Shown here piece by piece: positions 50,283-61,239 of a DNA stretch of 64,000 bases. Position numbers and translations under genes: made by a program. The stretch is from Cristatella mucedo (taxonomy: Eukaryota > Bryozoa > Phylactolaemata > Cristatellidae): contig WPIO01000012.1 of NCBI GenBank assembly GCA_009760855.2, forward strand, positions 1,234,501 to 1,298,500, written 5' to 3'. The notes below the pieces were generated by a model. The model had not been told where the DNA came from. It saw only the letters and a list, made by a program, of their open reading frames with translations, and made no database searches. The stretch's first letter is position 1. Every line of letters begins with the position of its first letter.

Positions 50283-50322
50283 ATGTAATGTAATGTCACG
50301 ACTGACACCACGAAGCCACAAG

Positions 50323-50363
<41 letters not shown>

Positions 50364-50900
50364 CGTGCGTGTGTGCTATATCGTGTGTTATGTCAGGGGT
50401 TTTCTATAGCAGATGTATAAAGTCAAAACGTCTCGGTGCACATGCAGTTGCCGACAGACAAAGGAAATTAGAAGTACTGCTGAGTCAGTAGGGCCGTCAA
50501 GGAAGCCAGTAGCATGGAAGTAGCAGCTCGTGCCAGCTGGAAAGGATGTGCAACAGTAGTGCATACAGGACTTGTGGCAAAAGGAGGCTGAAACAGGTGC
50601 AGCAGTTCAGATAGGTATGAAGGTGCCAAGCAGCCTTGTAGGTCAGAGAAAGAATTTTGCTTTGTATCGGCTGGTCTTCCTGGAGCCATCGCAGCTCCTT
50701 CGGTAAAGGAGACACGTGGCCGAACCATTTGGATTTGTTGGTCAACCTTGCAGCCATATTTATCACCAGCTGCAAACGTTTTACGTCTGTCAGTAGTCCT
50801 GCCTTGACACAACCAGGGAGCTAGCAATATGCAACCATCAAGGTAGACAGTCCACAAGTTTGGAAGTAACCCTGCAATTCAGACTGCTATTTTCGTCTCG
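50283..50900 (-). mobile_element. LINE-B 3' fragment with (TG)n
   Basis: ctaatgtaatgtaatgtcac starts the reversed tail; a (TG)n(CG)n tract (50326-50372) sits inside the UTR; then the ORF2 C-terminus reads LTYKAAWHLHTYLNCCTCF on the - strand. Confidence 0.75.
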
Positions 50901-51349
50901 TTCACACACCTGGCCATCTGCAAATCTTTTATTTTACTCGGTATGCAATGTCTGACTGCTTGTTAGTAAACTGCAGCCAGTTAAAATGTCCCAGCTATGG
51001 ATGCTGCTTAGCCGTTGTGCCCAATCGTGGTCGTCTGCAAGTTTGTGCATGTGGGTGAGTATCCGATTTTGGCTTATGCATTGGCCACCAAGACATTCCT
51101 CGGGTCTTCTGGTAGATCTTTCGGTAAGTGCAGGTCTGTGCCACTTCCGTTAGCAGGTTTTGTCAGTTTGAGCAATCCGGTACCGTGCACTAGCTAGCGA
51201 GTTCAGTCTGTTGCCTTGACATTTCATCTGCCATTCGTCAATCTCTCGATTGGGTCACACACTAAGTTGTAGTAGAGAAGTCCCCTACTGTATGCTCGTC
51301 TTTTCAAGGCTGCTTTACTGCAGTGAGCTAGCAGGCAAACCTAGTGTCA

Positions 51350-51612
51350 GTAGGGAATTGAAAAGCCTAATCCTCAACACGGCTCGGCCAGCATATCTCC
51401 TGTAGTTGTTGAAGCAACCTGGTTGTCTTGTTACCTATTGACCTTTCACTAGATGACCAAATCAGCTTAAGTCGATTCTGCTTACTTGTATTAAAAATAA
51501 AAAAATTAGCACCCTCGGAGACAACTCTTTCTATGCATTTAACCATTGCAGCAAATGTAAAGTGCCAGAAAGAGAGAAGTTCTCTGACGGCACGATGCAA
51601 GTGTATTATTAA
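51350..51612 (+). mobile_element. LINE-A internally deleted copy
   Basis: ORF2 thumb-region text (cctttcactagatgaccaaa, tcagctt) is joined directly to the 3' tail (aaatgtaaagtgccagaaag, agagaagttctctgac). Confidence 0.6.
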
Positions 51613-51770
51613 AGCAGTGCAGCCTCAAAGCTAATTAATGCAGTCTGGTTTACCTTAAGACCACTAAACCAAGCTGCCACCCACTGCTTTGGAAAGCTGC
51701 AGCACACGACCAACCTGGGTGCTTCTGCTAAGACTTAAATACTTTTGTACCAGTGATAGACAACCGCAGA

Positions 51771-51882
51771 GATACCGAAAATCATGCAGATAGGCATCCT
51801 ATCTTACTTATGTGGCTCACTACAAAGATACCGGAAATCAAGCAGATAGGCATCTTATCTTACTTATGTGGCTCATTACTTG
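51771..51882. repeat. Two-copy tandem duplication, 56-bp unit
   Basis: gataccgaaaatcatgcaga... to ...tgtggctcactacaaa, repeated from 51827 with five or so differences. Confidence 0.85.
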
Positions 51883-52430
51883 CAGGTCATCCTGCCGGTG
51901 CAATAACATGCTTACCACTGGTGCAAAACTTTTCAGTTAGGCTTATCTATCGTGAGCTTCACAGTAGCAGCATTACACCACTTCTTTCCGATCGGCATTT
52001 GCTAGCCATCAAGCCCGACAAGCCATCAAGTTCGACATCTAGGCCCTCCAGTCTCTTGCTTGGGCCTATCAATCTGAAATACTTTCTAGTTCCTCATTGA
52101 ACCACCCTCCCTTCTGAGAAGTTGCACAGCTGTGCGTCTAGCCCACCTCAAATCATTAGTAGGTGCTTTCAGTGTGAATTATAGCAACTCCCTTCTGCTT
52201 AAGATCGAGAACCCCATGACCTGAGATGATATTTGAAAAGAAAAAAGATAATCCAATGTTCTCTGCATCATTTGCTTCATCCTTACAATAAGTTATCCTT
52301 TGGGTGCTTATGCCTACTGATACTGAGCATGTTATCACCACTAAACATTGACATGCTTTGTTTGGAGCTTATGTAAAGTGACAAGATGTAGTCCTTTTAG
52401 GCGTTATACAAATGTCATTACGACCGCTTC
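51880..52430 (+). mobile_element. LINE-A ORF2 C-terminus and old tail
   Basis: VQNFSVRLIYRELHSSSITP (51920-51980) matches the NAAARLI...HITPLL segment; an eroded tail lies at 52360-52430 (ttatgtaaagtgacaagatg, ttatacaaatgtcatt). Confidence 0.65.
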
Positions 52431-52806
52431 CATCAGCAAACCGTGGATAGTGTATTAAAAAAACTGCATAAATATGATTTAACCAACGAAGTTGTACAGA
52501 GATAACGAGCTTTTATTGTGATCTGCCTCCAACAAGCATCAGTTATGGGGCTTCGACTGTTGAACTCAAGATTTTGATATAGACGAAGGCTGCTAAACAG
52601 AACCACCTACTCTTAACATGTCAGTAAGTACCACCCAGCGGCACTTCAGAAGTGGCCCTTTTAATTAGGGGTGCTTACACCATATGCAAACCCGAAAGAA
52701 AGAAATGTTAAATGTTTCTCCAAATAAGACCGGCAGCAGGTTTAAATTAGGGGAGTAAATATTAACTGTTAATCAGCCTTAAACGGCCTCATTTTATTAT
52801 CTGCAG

Positions 52807-52926
52807 AACAGCCTAAGCAACTACTTAACCAGCATCGCAATGGCACTAACGGAGCGCCTGCTCAGTGAGTGGGAACCTTATGCAAAGAGTGGAACCTTAC
52901 ATTCTGGGCTATCACAGCCCCTGTAA
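52807..52926 (+). CDS. Candidate exon, unidentified
   Basis: On the + strand the acceptor tattatctgcag is followed by 39 codons and a TAA. The peptide includes SLSNYLTSIAMALTERLLSE, with a helical character. The stop overlaps a strong donor (CCCT|GTAAGTGG at 52923), so this may be an internal exon ending at 52922 rather than a terminal one. It lies 3' of neurochondrin and tail-to-tail with SUMO, and no partner exon has been found. Confidence 0.35.
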   Translation, partial: NSLSNYLTSIAMALTERLLSEWEPYAKSGTLHSGLSQPL

Positions 52927-53052
52927 GTGGATATACTTTTTACTAAAAATACAAATCGTACCTTAAGCCTAGACCAGGGAGAGTGAGTCTTATAGATACA
53001 AGTGGTCTTAGACTAGGTTTGACTGAGCAATTCAAATAGTACAAGTAAGCAC

Positions 53053-53058
53053 TTTATT
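53053..53058 (-). terminator. Polyadenylation signal of SUMO gene
   Basis: TTTATT on the + strand reads AATAAA on the - strand, about 195 nt downstream of the SUMO stop codon, a usual 3'-UTR length. Confidence 0.5.
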
Positions 53059-53252
53059 ACAGTTTATAGCTTTGCTACATATTTACAATATCAAGCATAA
53101 GGATATACAAGTTTACCACAAGCAGGGCGGAACGTTTAAGTGACTAATAAAGGACTCCATCCCTCCATGGCAATGAAGTGCTTGATTGGTGAAAATTCCT
53201 GTTCCACCCGCCGGTCGAGGTCGATAACACCATATGTGCAAGCAAATAGTTG

Positions 53253-55581
53253 TCATTTGCTGCCGCCAGTTTGCTGTTGGAAGACGTCTATAGTATCGTC
53301 ATCAACCATTTCTAACTGCAAAATTAAAAAAGCCATCGAAATGCTCTTGAGTTTACATTGTAACTTTGCAGCAACTGCTGTTGTTAAGTAATTACTCTGG
53401 TGAGTACTGACTCCACCAATGTAACATTCATGCATTGCTCAGTAGGTACCATGTCAACCTATGGCTTGACGTCTCGGAAGTTTCATAAGACGTCTAAAGC
53501 AAGACGGTTACACACTGAAATGACACATTGGAGATTAAAAAACCGAAGCGTACCGAACGCAGGTATTAAGTTGCTGAACCAGAATTCACCATATCAATCA
53601 ATGACAACCTTTAGCAATTCAGCAACTTAAGGAGTCTGGAGGGACGAAAAGACCACAAAAAGGTTGAAGACACAAAAGCAATTTAGCAGCATCACGTACC
53701 TGAGCTGGAGTGTCTGTCTCATTTATCGGCTGACCATCAAACCGGAACCTCACAGAGTCCATTTTAATTCCCTGAAAAGGTCAGATTATGGAAGGACAAC
53801 TCAGGATCGAGACTACTAACCAGCAAATGCATGCCTTGCTTAAGATGTGCATACATACGGTGCGTTCACAGTAAGCACTCATCAGTTTACGAAGAGGGGT
53901 GTGCTTCTTAATCTTGAAGGTTATACTGCTTCCATCTTGATTAGCAACTTTGATCGATAGGTGCTCACTTGAAGGCCCTGGCTTCACGTCCTAAAACATA
54001 AAAAGTATTCGTCCACCTAATAGAGAAATTTAAATCAGGCAATTCTATTTGACAGCACCATTAAGAAATAAACTTTCCTAAGCACTTAAGTACGCAAAAA
54101 TTGTTACCGAAAACGTGACTCACGAAACAGCAACCATCCCCTTGCAGCTAGAGCTGTTAGCTCGCACTGTACGCCCCTTGAGCCAACGGTAAGCCGAGTA
54201 CAGCAAGACACACCCACCTTATCTGCTGAAGCAATACTCAAAACCGCACCACAAAAGGTTATATCTTGCTAATTGACCCACATCGTCTCCTAATAATCTG
54301 CAACGACTAAGATGACTCAAGGAGGTCAAGTTACCAATGTATATTTCTGGGCAGATGACTGTAAAGGTGTCAGCGTGTGCACAAGAATGGACTAGCTTGA
54401 GCTTGAGAATTGTCACCAGAAATAAAAGAATATGTATCGACTATAATTCGACAAAGCCAGAAAGACTAAGTGAGTGTTACACAAACGAGTTTCTATAGCC
54501 TATTCAAAGCATATACGGCTTTTGGTAAACTTCATCTCACGCAAAAACCAGAAAAATATAGCTGAGTCAGGAGCACAGCCGAGGTAGTAAGTAGCATGAT
54601 GGAAGTGGAAGCTCAGGGCGGCTGGAAAGGATGTACCATAGTCGGCAGCAGGAGAATAGATGTCGTTGCATACCAGCCTATCTTATATTCACTGTAAGAT
54701 AACGCTAGAAGCATATACTGAGCTAACGGTTACATTGGATATGAGGATCAAATGAATTACTTAATAGTGGCCATTCATTTTCGGCCATATAGGAAAAGCA
54801 TGCAGGCACACAAGGGGTGCCATAAAACGGCGCACGGGAAAACCAGTACTTACTAAGCTAAAAGCCAAACCTGTGTAGAGGTAAGCAAAATACAAGTTTG
54901 CTGCATAGCTTGAGCACTGCTGCGATTGCCAGTTAGGGGCAAAAAGACTCATGTGTCACCCGCACGGTAAGCTCCAAGGGCAGCGTATAACAGGCGCGAC
55001 GGCACTCCTTTATGACTGTCGTAACGGTCTAACCGCTACGCAGGCAACGGAGTCCTTAATCTAGTTTCCTTTACCAGCTCTGCACAAAGCATTCTTCCCA
55101 GCTTTGTCTCCGGCAAATAACGAAAGCATTAGGTAACGAGTCTGGACGGTTGCAGGCGCTTAATTGGCTCGCGCACTTCGGACGTTACAGCGGATAAAAA
55201 GAGCAGCTCAGTCCAGCGACTGTCAGCCACAGCTAATAGGCAACCTCTTGAAGCTTATAATCGCAGCTAAGAAAACAGCCCATTGGCTTCTGAAGCCGCA
55301 GCATAAGAAAATAGATCGTTGCTTCAAAATGACTGGCGATGACGGGGTGCTATCCGACGCTCGAATACCGAATACTCACGAATTAAATGAACATTGTGCA
55401 GTCAGCAGCCGGTCTAACTGGCTTTCTAGCCTAAGGACTCCGAAACACGGTAGGCCACAGCCAAGAAGCATTACAAGTCATAGGTGTGCAGTCACGCAAA
55501 GGCGTAGAGCAACCACGCAGACAACTATAACTTTGGTCGAGTGCATTAGACTGTCGGGTTTACCTTTAATTCATCAGCCAT
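53253..55581 (-). CDS. SUMO: SUMO (SMT3/SUMO2-like) precursor, complete, four exons
   Basis: The gene reads on the - strand with exons 55581-55564 (MADELK), 53990-53859, 53771-53700 and 53315-53253; all phases are 0 and the sum is 285 nt, 94 residues plus TGA. It encodes the ubiquitin-like modifier that SENP proteases mature and that SAE1/SAE2 and UBC9 attach to lysines of nuclear proteins. The beta-grasp core is clear: [20 protein letters not shown] (about residues 29-48), [20 protein letters not shown] (58-77) and [12 protein letters not shown] (81-92). The diglycine is residues 91-92, followed by a two-residue Ser-Lys tail that processing would remove; vertebrate SUMO2 has a Val-Tyr tail. 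Compared with SUMO2 the N-terminal tail is short and lacks its VKTE chain-forming site (here VKPG). A 6-codon first exon and a GC-richer region around 55.6 kb mark the 5' end. AATAAA on this strand at 53058-53053 is a fitting poly(A) signal. Confidence 0.95.
54425..54735 (-). mobile_element. LINE-B 3' tail in SUMO intron 1
   Basis: Reversed tail: gtatcgactataattcgaca, aagccagaaagac, catatacggcttttggtaaa, cgcaaaaaccagaaaaat. Confidence 0.7.
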
Positions 55582-56465
55582 TCCTCACAGACCCGGTCGA
55601 CAGCCAGAAGATCCAGTGACGACTACCTGGCGCACACGGTGCCGAAATGGCGGCAGAATAAGTGCTAGCGGCGCCGAGCGCCTCGTTTGAGAATCAAATA
55701 GAAAATTGTTTCACTAGCATTAATAATCACATTAAACATATAAATATAACTGTATTACCTTTTTTACATAAAAATAGTCAAACTCGTGGCTTTCCTTTTA
55801 ACGAGTTTTGCAGCAATAGATATAGAAACTACGTGGATCCGCTGTATACAAAACTGTAGACCCCCATGGGGGTGCGGTCGGCCTGAGTATCTGTCCCGCC
55901 TACCAGTTCTTGAGCAATTCGTTACTTGAGCTACCGCCTATTGTGGTTATCCATTCTTTTTAAAGATGATTGGGTGTTGCTTCTCTCACCCGTAACCTCC
56001 TGCAGCGGTTCAAGACATTGTGGGTCCGTTACCGGAGCGCTGTCGAAATCTTACTCGTTTCTGTTTTCAAGAGAGACTAATAAGGAGGCAAGGACGATAG
56101 ACAGAAATTCATGATTGTAATGCCTAAGATAGTACCTTTTTGAACTCCTCAAGCTTGGGACATTTTTGGCTTTATAACAATGCTGTAGCCGGCTTTCATT
56201 TATCGTGGATATGTGCGGATGCGAACTAAATAGTCTTAAAAGTGCAGAAAATCCGCAAGTGCATATACAAACTCTAGATGTCGCTATAATTCTCTTGCAT
56301 TTTATTATATTGGTGCTTCCGAGCGCAAAAAAGGCTGCAGCATGTAACGAGAGTGCCGGGAAAGTTAAAGAAATATATAGAAACAGATAGAACAGTCAGC
56401 GGGCCCGTGCTTAAAGCAATGGTTTTAAAAAACATTAGCTAACTTTTACAATTAATTGCCTACAG

Positions 56466-56608
56466 CTCAGTGGAGACTGCGCCGATCGAGTCAAGCCTTC
56501 CGTATCACAGTTCGAGAACACTACTCTAACGCCAACTAAAAGAAAATGCACAAAGCGTCTACACGAACGCCATTTTAAAAAGAAACATGAGAAGCTGCAG
56601 TCGATCTG
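56466..56608 (+). CDS. Candidate basic internal exon, unidentified
   Basis: On the + strand the acceptor tgcctacag opens a single unbroken frame (47 codons and two bases) up to the donor ATCTG|GTGAGG. The peptide is very basic in its second half, TPTKRKCTKRLHERHFKKKH, as in nuclear or nucleic-acid-binding proteins. The other two frames have stops. It lies about 0.9 kb upstream of, and divergent from, the SUMO start. No domain is recognised. Confidence 0.35.
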
Positions 56609-57007
56609 GTGAGGCGTCAAGAGAGTTTTTAAAGGTAGTGTGCTAAATGCTTCAAAACTGAGCAGTCTTACTCTCGTTGCTTAGCCAGTGCAGCACCCGG
56701 TGCCAAATGACTTTCGGATTTCTGTGTCGTGCAGCACTAGCACTAGCAAATTCTCGCTCAGCCCTACAAAGAGTGCCATGGGATAGCGCTATGCTCGTAC
56801 GTCGTCTTCTCTGTCCCATGGATAACAGTTTTTTCTTTCGCTAAGTGATTATAAGCGACGCGTGTTCTGCGGGTCCTGTCCTATGGAGCTCCGCTATATG
56901 ACTCGCTATGCATCAAAGCCGGCTTTTTGTCTGCTGTCAATCCTGTCTAGCATCGTTTCCTGTCTGGCCATTTCGTTTCTCCCCCTTCGAGCATGCTCCT
57001 AATCCAG

Positions 57008-57114
57008 ATGAACTACAAAGTTTCTTTTTGTACATGGATTACCGACGGTGCCTGGACAGCATTTCTAAAATACGAGCGAGCAATTACAAACTCTCCCGCT
57101 TCAAAACCGGTTAG
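57008..57114 (+). CDS. Candidate terminal exon, unidentified
   Basis: On the + strand, after ctaatccag, a frame reads DELQSFFLYMDYRRCLDSI, continues with a Lys/Ser-rich end and stops at TAG 57112-57114. The open frame also extends upstream to 56908. The composition is protein-like. The entry phase (1) does not fit the exon ending at 56608 (phase 2), so a direct join is excluded. Confidence 0.3.
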
Positions 57115-57207
57115 GACATTTTGAGGAGCTAACTATACAGCCGCAACATACCCACGTTTGTCACTCATCGAACTAGACGCAGGAAAATTGCAAGGAATGT
57201 CACTCAC

Positions 57208-57285
57208 CTGTATTTGCCGCGGGAAGGCAATGATCAATCTAGTAGGACTTTTCCATAATTCTGGATGTAGCGGGATGCTCGGATG
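57208..57285 (-). CDS. Candidate internal exon, unidentified
   Basis: On the - strand a good acceptor (tctcctctgtaatgcag) and an excellent donor (CAG|GTGAGT) frame exactly 26 codons in phase 0, HPSIPLHPELWKSPTRLIIA plus FPRQIQ. The other two frames have stops. Both splice sites and the open frame favour a true exon of a gene lying upstream of SUMO on the same strand, but no neighbouring exon could be paired with it. Confidence 0.4.
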
Positions 57286-57739
57286 CTGCATTACAGAGGA
57301 GATAACGTTTAGCCCGGTTAGGGTAAGGTGCTCGCTCTCCACGACTCAGGTCGTAAGTTTGAGTCCTCAGTCAGCGATCCTGTTTTGCCGGATTGCTAAT
57401 GGCAGTGATAGCCGTCAAGGCTTTTCTGACGAAATATAAATTAGACTGTTGAATCAGCGAACCTTTAACCGAGCTGTATAGTGAACCAGTATAGTGGCAC
57501 GGCGGGAAAATCTCGCGTTATCATAGTCGAAGGGTTGTGGACGGAAGCAATCAAGCTATCGCTTAGGGAACAAACATGTCTTGAATCGCTTGAGGTAGGC
57601 TTTTTGCTTCAGGTATTATATATAACTTATTTTTTACTGCTTTCAGCAAATCATTTTCGGCTCAATGGTCTTAAACAACGAGGTATTGATGAGGGAAAGG
57701 GTTGGGTGGTGACCTAGTTCAGTGTGGCTTGATTCTGGG

Positions 57740-57990
57740 GGTCTACCATAATAACAATAACGATAATAATAATACATTTGATATAGCGCCCTCAGAGAAT
57801 TCAATCTCTTTCTAGGCACTTTACATTTGCTGCAAAGGAAGCACGATCGAATGGTTAGTGGTTGCATGCTCAGTAAACAGCAAGAATATTATGGTTAGGG
57901 GTGACTGCACAGGGTCAGCATGCAAGTTTGGTTAGCGGCAGCATATAATGGATGAATCACAGAGACCCACTAAGTTCTTTTGACCACCCA
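57740..57990 (-). mobile_element. LINE-A 3' tail
   Basis: (TAA)n then gcgccctcagagaattcaat, tttctaggcactttac and the CATGC-rich UTR, all reversed. Confidence 0.85.
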
Positions 57991-57994
57991 CGTA

Positions 57995-58021
57995 TTTGAT
58001 GCAAAGGAAATGTGAAGTGCC

Positions 58022-58112
<91 letters not shown>

Positions 58113-58145
58113 AGGGTGCTATATAAAATGCATTATTATTGTTAT
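57995..58145 (+). mobile_element. LINE-A 3' tail invaded by (GA)n
   Basis: gatgcaaaggaaatgtgaag, tgcctaga, then about 42 GA units (58026-58109), then ttaagggtgctatataaaat and (ATT)n. The GA run replaces the 5' arm of the tail hairpin, and the 3' arm (TTCTCTGAG) is lost. Confidence 0.85.
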
Positions 58146-58194
58146 AATGGTAGATCCCTAGAATTGAGCCACCCTGAACTAGGCCACCGCCCAA

Positions 58195-58535
58195 CCCTTT
58201 CCCTCATAATAATAATAATGCACTTGATAAAGCGCCCTCAGAGAACTCAATCTCTTTCTAGGCGCTTTACGTTTGCTGCAAAGGGAAACGCGATTGAATG
58301 GTAAGTAATATCATGCTTGATAAACAACATGAATGACATGGTTAGGGGTGACATGCACAGTGTCAGCATGCAAGTGTGGTTAGTGGCAGCATGCACAGTG
58401 TCAGCATGCATAAACACATTGAGGACGGATCACAGGGACCCACTAAATGCTGTCCTAAATAGGTGTTTTTAAGTTGTTTTTAAATGTGGTCAAGTCAGAG
58501 GATGTTCTAACGCAGGTCATTAATACCTCGTTTGA
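58195..58535 (-). mobile_element. LINE-A 3' end, well preserved
   Basis: Reversed (ATT)n, hairpin, CATGC-rich UTR and the last ORF2 codons (cactaaatgctgtcctaaat). Its sequence is close to 18690-18975. Confidence 0.85.
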
Positions 58536-58839
58536 GACCATTGAGCCGAAAGTGATTTACTGAAAGCAGCAAAAATAACTAATATCTAATACCCGAACCT
58601 CAATCGATCGTACATCGACCGTAAAATGTCTGGAAATGGTAGCCCTGGTTCTCTTACTTCTCCGGTCAATAAAATGGTCGTTTTAATTAAAGTGTCTATT
58701 TAAATTAGGAGCCTTGATGGTTTGTAGTTAATTTCCCACTAATTAGATAGAAATTCCACGAATTTTACTTGCGTCACCATAAAATGACTTGAAAGGAAAT
58801 TTGTAGTTTAAGTGATGTGAAGCTACTGGCATTCTTTTC

Positions 58840-59043
58840 TTATAACCGACGTAAAGGAGCCTTGTTCTGCTCCTCTCCAAAACAAAGTTTTCTGCTAGGT
58901 CCTTGCCTCTGATCAGAGGTAGGCTGGACGATTATGCTTCGCCGAGCTTTAAGACTTTCACAATTCACATCCAGCGAAATAGTTCGTCGCATCTCTACTG
59001 GTAGCCGTAACTCTGGAACCTGTTTCCGAACATTTTTGACCAC
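58840..59043 (-). CDS. Candidate open exon, basic and disordered
   Basis: On the - strand 67 codons are open to TAA at 58842-58840, reading NVRKQVPELRLPVEMRRTIS and continuing Arg/Lys/Gln-rich. There is no ATG start at its upstream end; it abuts a SINE at 59085-59205. It could be the last exon of a gene or a relic. No domain is recognised. Confidence 0.25.
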   Translation of the reverse strand: MVKNVRKQVPELRLPVEMRRTISLDVNCESLKARRSIIVQPTSDQRQGPSRKLCFGEEQNKAPLRRL

Positions 59044-59084
59044 AACTCACCTCGCATTAATATTATAAAAATATAACATAACTT

Positions 59085-59205
59085 ATTTGTATAGCGCCAC
59101 AAGATAACTTAATCTTTATTCAGGCGCTTTCATACGCTAGAGGGCTCGAGTCCACGACTTCGGCCAGACCTCGATCGGGGAGAGCACCATAACCGCTGGG
59201 CCGAA
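59085..59205 (-). repeat. tRNA-derived SINE
   Basis: On the - strand: head with CGGCCCAGCGGTTATGGTGC and B box GGACTCGAGCCC, then the tail with TGAATAAAGATTAAGTTATC and tatacaaat. Confidence 0.7.
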
Positions 59206-59389
59206 TTAGTGCGGCATTAGGCAGCATAGACGCTGCTCTACGACCTGCTGAGCAGATCAAAACATCACGGACATTCGCGGTTCGAAGGGGAACGGAATAG
59301 CCTTTGCCTATAAGAAACTTCGATAGATAAACGATGAATATTTATTTTTTTTCTTGTGCCCCTAGACCTTTTAGCTCACCTGAAGGCTG

Positions 59390-60185
59390 TGTAATAAGAA
59401 AAGAAACCACTCCTTACCGACTTGCACTGGCTCCCAGACCAGCAGACTTCAGGGTTCTGTCACTCACTTTTAGGTCCCTCAGTTCTCTAGCTCCAGCATA
59501 CCTCTTAGAACTACTCATCAACCAGGCTAGGTAATACTTGAGGCTTTTTCGAATCGTTTAGGTACACCTCGTAAAAACCTCAAATCCTTTGGAGACTGTG
59601 CCGGTTACGTTCTTAGGGCTAAATGCTGCTAAGGAAAACACATTCAAATGTAGTAAGTTTTCAATGAGCGGAGCAGAGCTCCAAGCAGTAGCTACGCAGG
59701 GCGACAGGCCTGATATACCGTCCCCCCCATACTTGAATACGTCGGGGCGTGGCCATTGCTGATTAATGGCAGTACCTAGCCAAACGACCCGACTGCATCC
59801 TGGTTGGCCTGTTCGGGCAATGCCTCAAGGCTTGAAGAGCTAGCTAGCTCACTAGGCTTGCTCGTTCTGGCAACGTCCAAAGGCTTCGATAGCCACCACA
59901 CGTTGCTTTTTGGTGCCTTTAGTTTGTATGCTCCCAAAGCCAGGAACTAACTTCCAACTGGCTTCGCGACATCCTCTGACTTGACCACATTTAAAAAGAA
60001 GCTGAAACGCATCGGTCTATCGCAGCATTCTACAGGTCCTTGTGATTCGTTCTCTGTGTGCTTATACGTGCTGCCACTGTGCATGCTGCTAACCGTATGT
60101 GGATGCTGACTCTGGGCATGTCACGTCTAACAATGTTATGCTTGTTGACATTGTTTGTGCATGCTGCCACTAACTGTTGTGCAAC
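59390..60185 (+). mobile_element. LINE-A 3' region, rearranged
   Basis: ORF2 C-terminus (ALAPRPADFRVLSLTFRSLS, then LAPAYLLELL) at 59420-59530, unrelated sequence in the middle, then ORF2 end and UTR (ccacatttaaaaagaagctg, tctatcgcagcattctacag) from 59920. Confidence 0.65.
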
Positions 60186-60409
60186 TGCAGCAACGGCAGC
60201 TACAGATCTAGCGGAGTCTCACGGAGGCACCAGTGTGGACGTGAGAGGTAAAGGAGACTCCCTGTTTATTGCTCTCATGCGTACGTATGTGAGAGCTCGC
60301 TGAATCGCAGCAGTTGGGAGAATGCCACTTCGGCAGGCCACATCCTCTACATCAAAGGCCAGCCGAGCAAACGCCCAAACAACGGCTGCAGGTGGGACAT
60401 AAATAAATA

Positions 60410-60541
60410 AAATTCATTTATATAGCGCCCCAAGAGAACTTAATCTCTATTCAGGTGCTTCACATATGCCTCGGGGCTCGAGCCCACGACCTCAGTTAGA
60501 CCTTGGTCGGGGCGAGCACCTTAACAGCTAGACCAAACCAA
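60410..60541 (-). repeat. tRNA-derived SINE
   Basis: Best - strand copy: TTTGGTCTAGCTGTTAAGGT (A box), GGGCTCGAGCCCC (B box) and the tail with AGAGATTAAGTTCTCTTGGG. Confidence 0.75.
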
Positions 60542-60624
60542 CAAACATTAGTGGCAGGACACTGCGTTAATTAAACCAGCAGCAAGCAAACGCAACATAA
60601 CCACTTGATCCTAATAATTTCAAT

Positions 60625-61080
60625 GATAATAATAATAATAATACATTTGTATAGGACCCTCAGAAAACAATCTTTTTCTAGGCTTTGTATTGTATTGTAT
60701 TGTATCTCCTTCTGTAACTACATAAAGCCACAAAGACTACGTGGGTGTTACGCAGGAGAGTTTAGTATAGTGCAATCACAGCCTAAGTGGCTCTCGGTAC
60801 GCATTCGGTAGCCAACAGACTTCATCTCACGCAACAAAGAAAGTGGGAAGCATTGCAGAGTCAGGAGAGCAGTCAGTCAGTGCAGTGCAGAGCAGTCAGC
60901 AGCAGCAGTGAGTAGCATAGAAGTAGCAGCTCAGGACCGCTGGAAAGGATGTGCCATAGTCGGCAGCAGTAGTATTTGTCGTTGCGTAAGAATCGTGGAA
61001 GTGAGTTCCGCAGTCTAGGACCTGCAACGCTCTTTACAGATGCTGTGTAGAAAGCATTACCAAATGATTGGTGGTAACTT
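60625..61080 (-). mobile_element. LINE-A tail stub joined to LINE-B 3' end
   Basis: A short reversed LINE-A tail (60625-60685) runs into a reversed LINE-B tail (tattgtattgtattgtatct, gcctaagtggctctcggtac) and ORF2 C-terminus to 61080. Confidence 0.7.
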
Positions 61081-61119
61081 CTGCAAGCAACAGGCACAGT
61101 GTAAGTAGGGGTGCATGCA

Positions 61120-61202
61120 CACGAAGGACGAATCCTGCTTCTTTTGCAACATATGCAAAGTGCCTAGAAAGGGATTGAGTTCTCCGAGGGCGTTATACAA
61201 AT

Positions 61203-61235
<33 letters not shown>

Positions 61236-61236
61236 G
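61120..61236 (+). mobile_element. LINE-A 3' tail
   Basis: acatatgcaaagtgcctaga, aagggattgagttctccgag, and 10 or so ATT units. Confidence 0.8.
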
Positions 61237-61239
61237 ACG

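Noticed and set aside
54219-54416. Upstream SUMO exon ending in ASADK at 54217
   Set aside because: It has a donor but a stop just upstream and no ATG. The exon at 55564-55581 (MADELK) fits phase and family better.
55164-55619. 151-codon + strand open frame
   Set aside because: It is antisense to the SUMO first exon and adjacent intron and has no recognisable domain.
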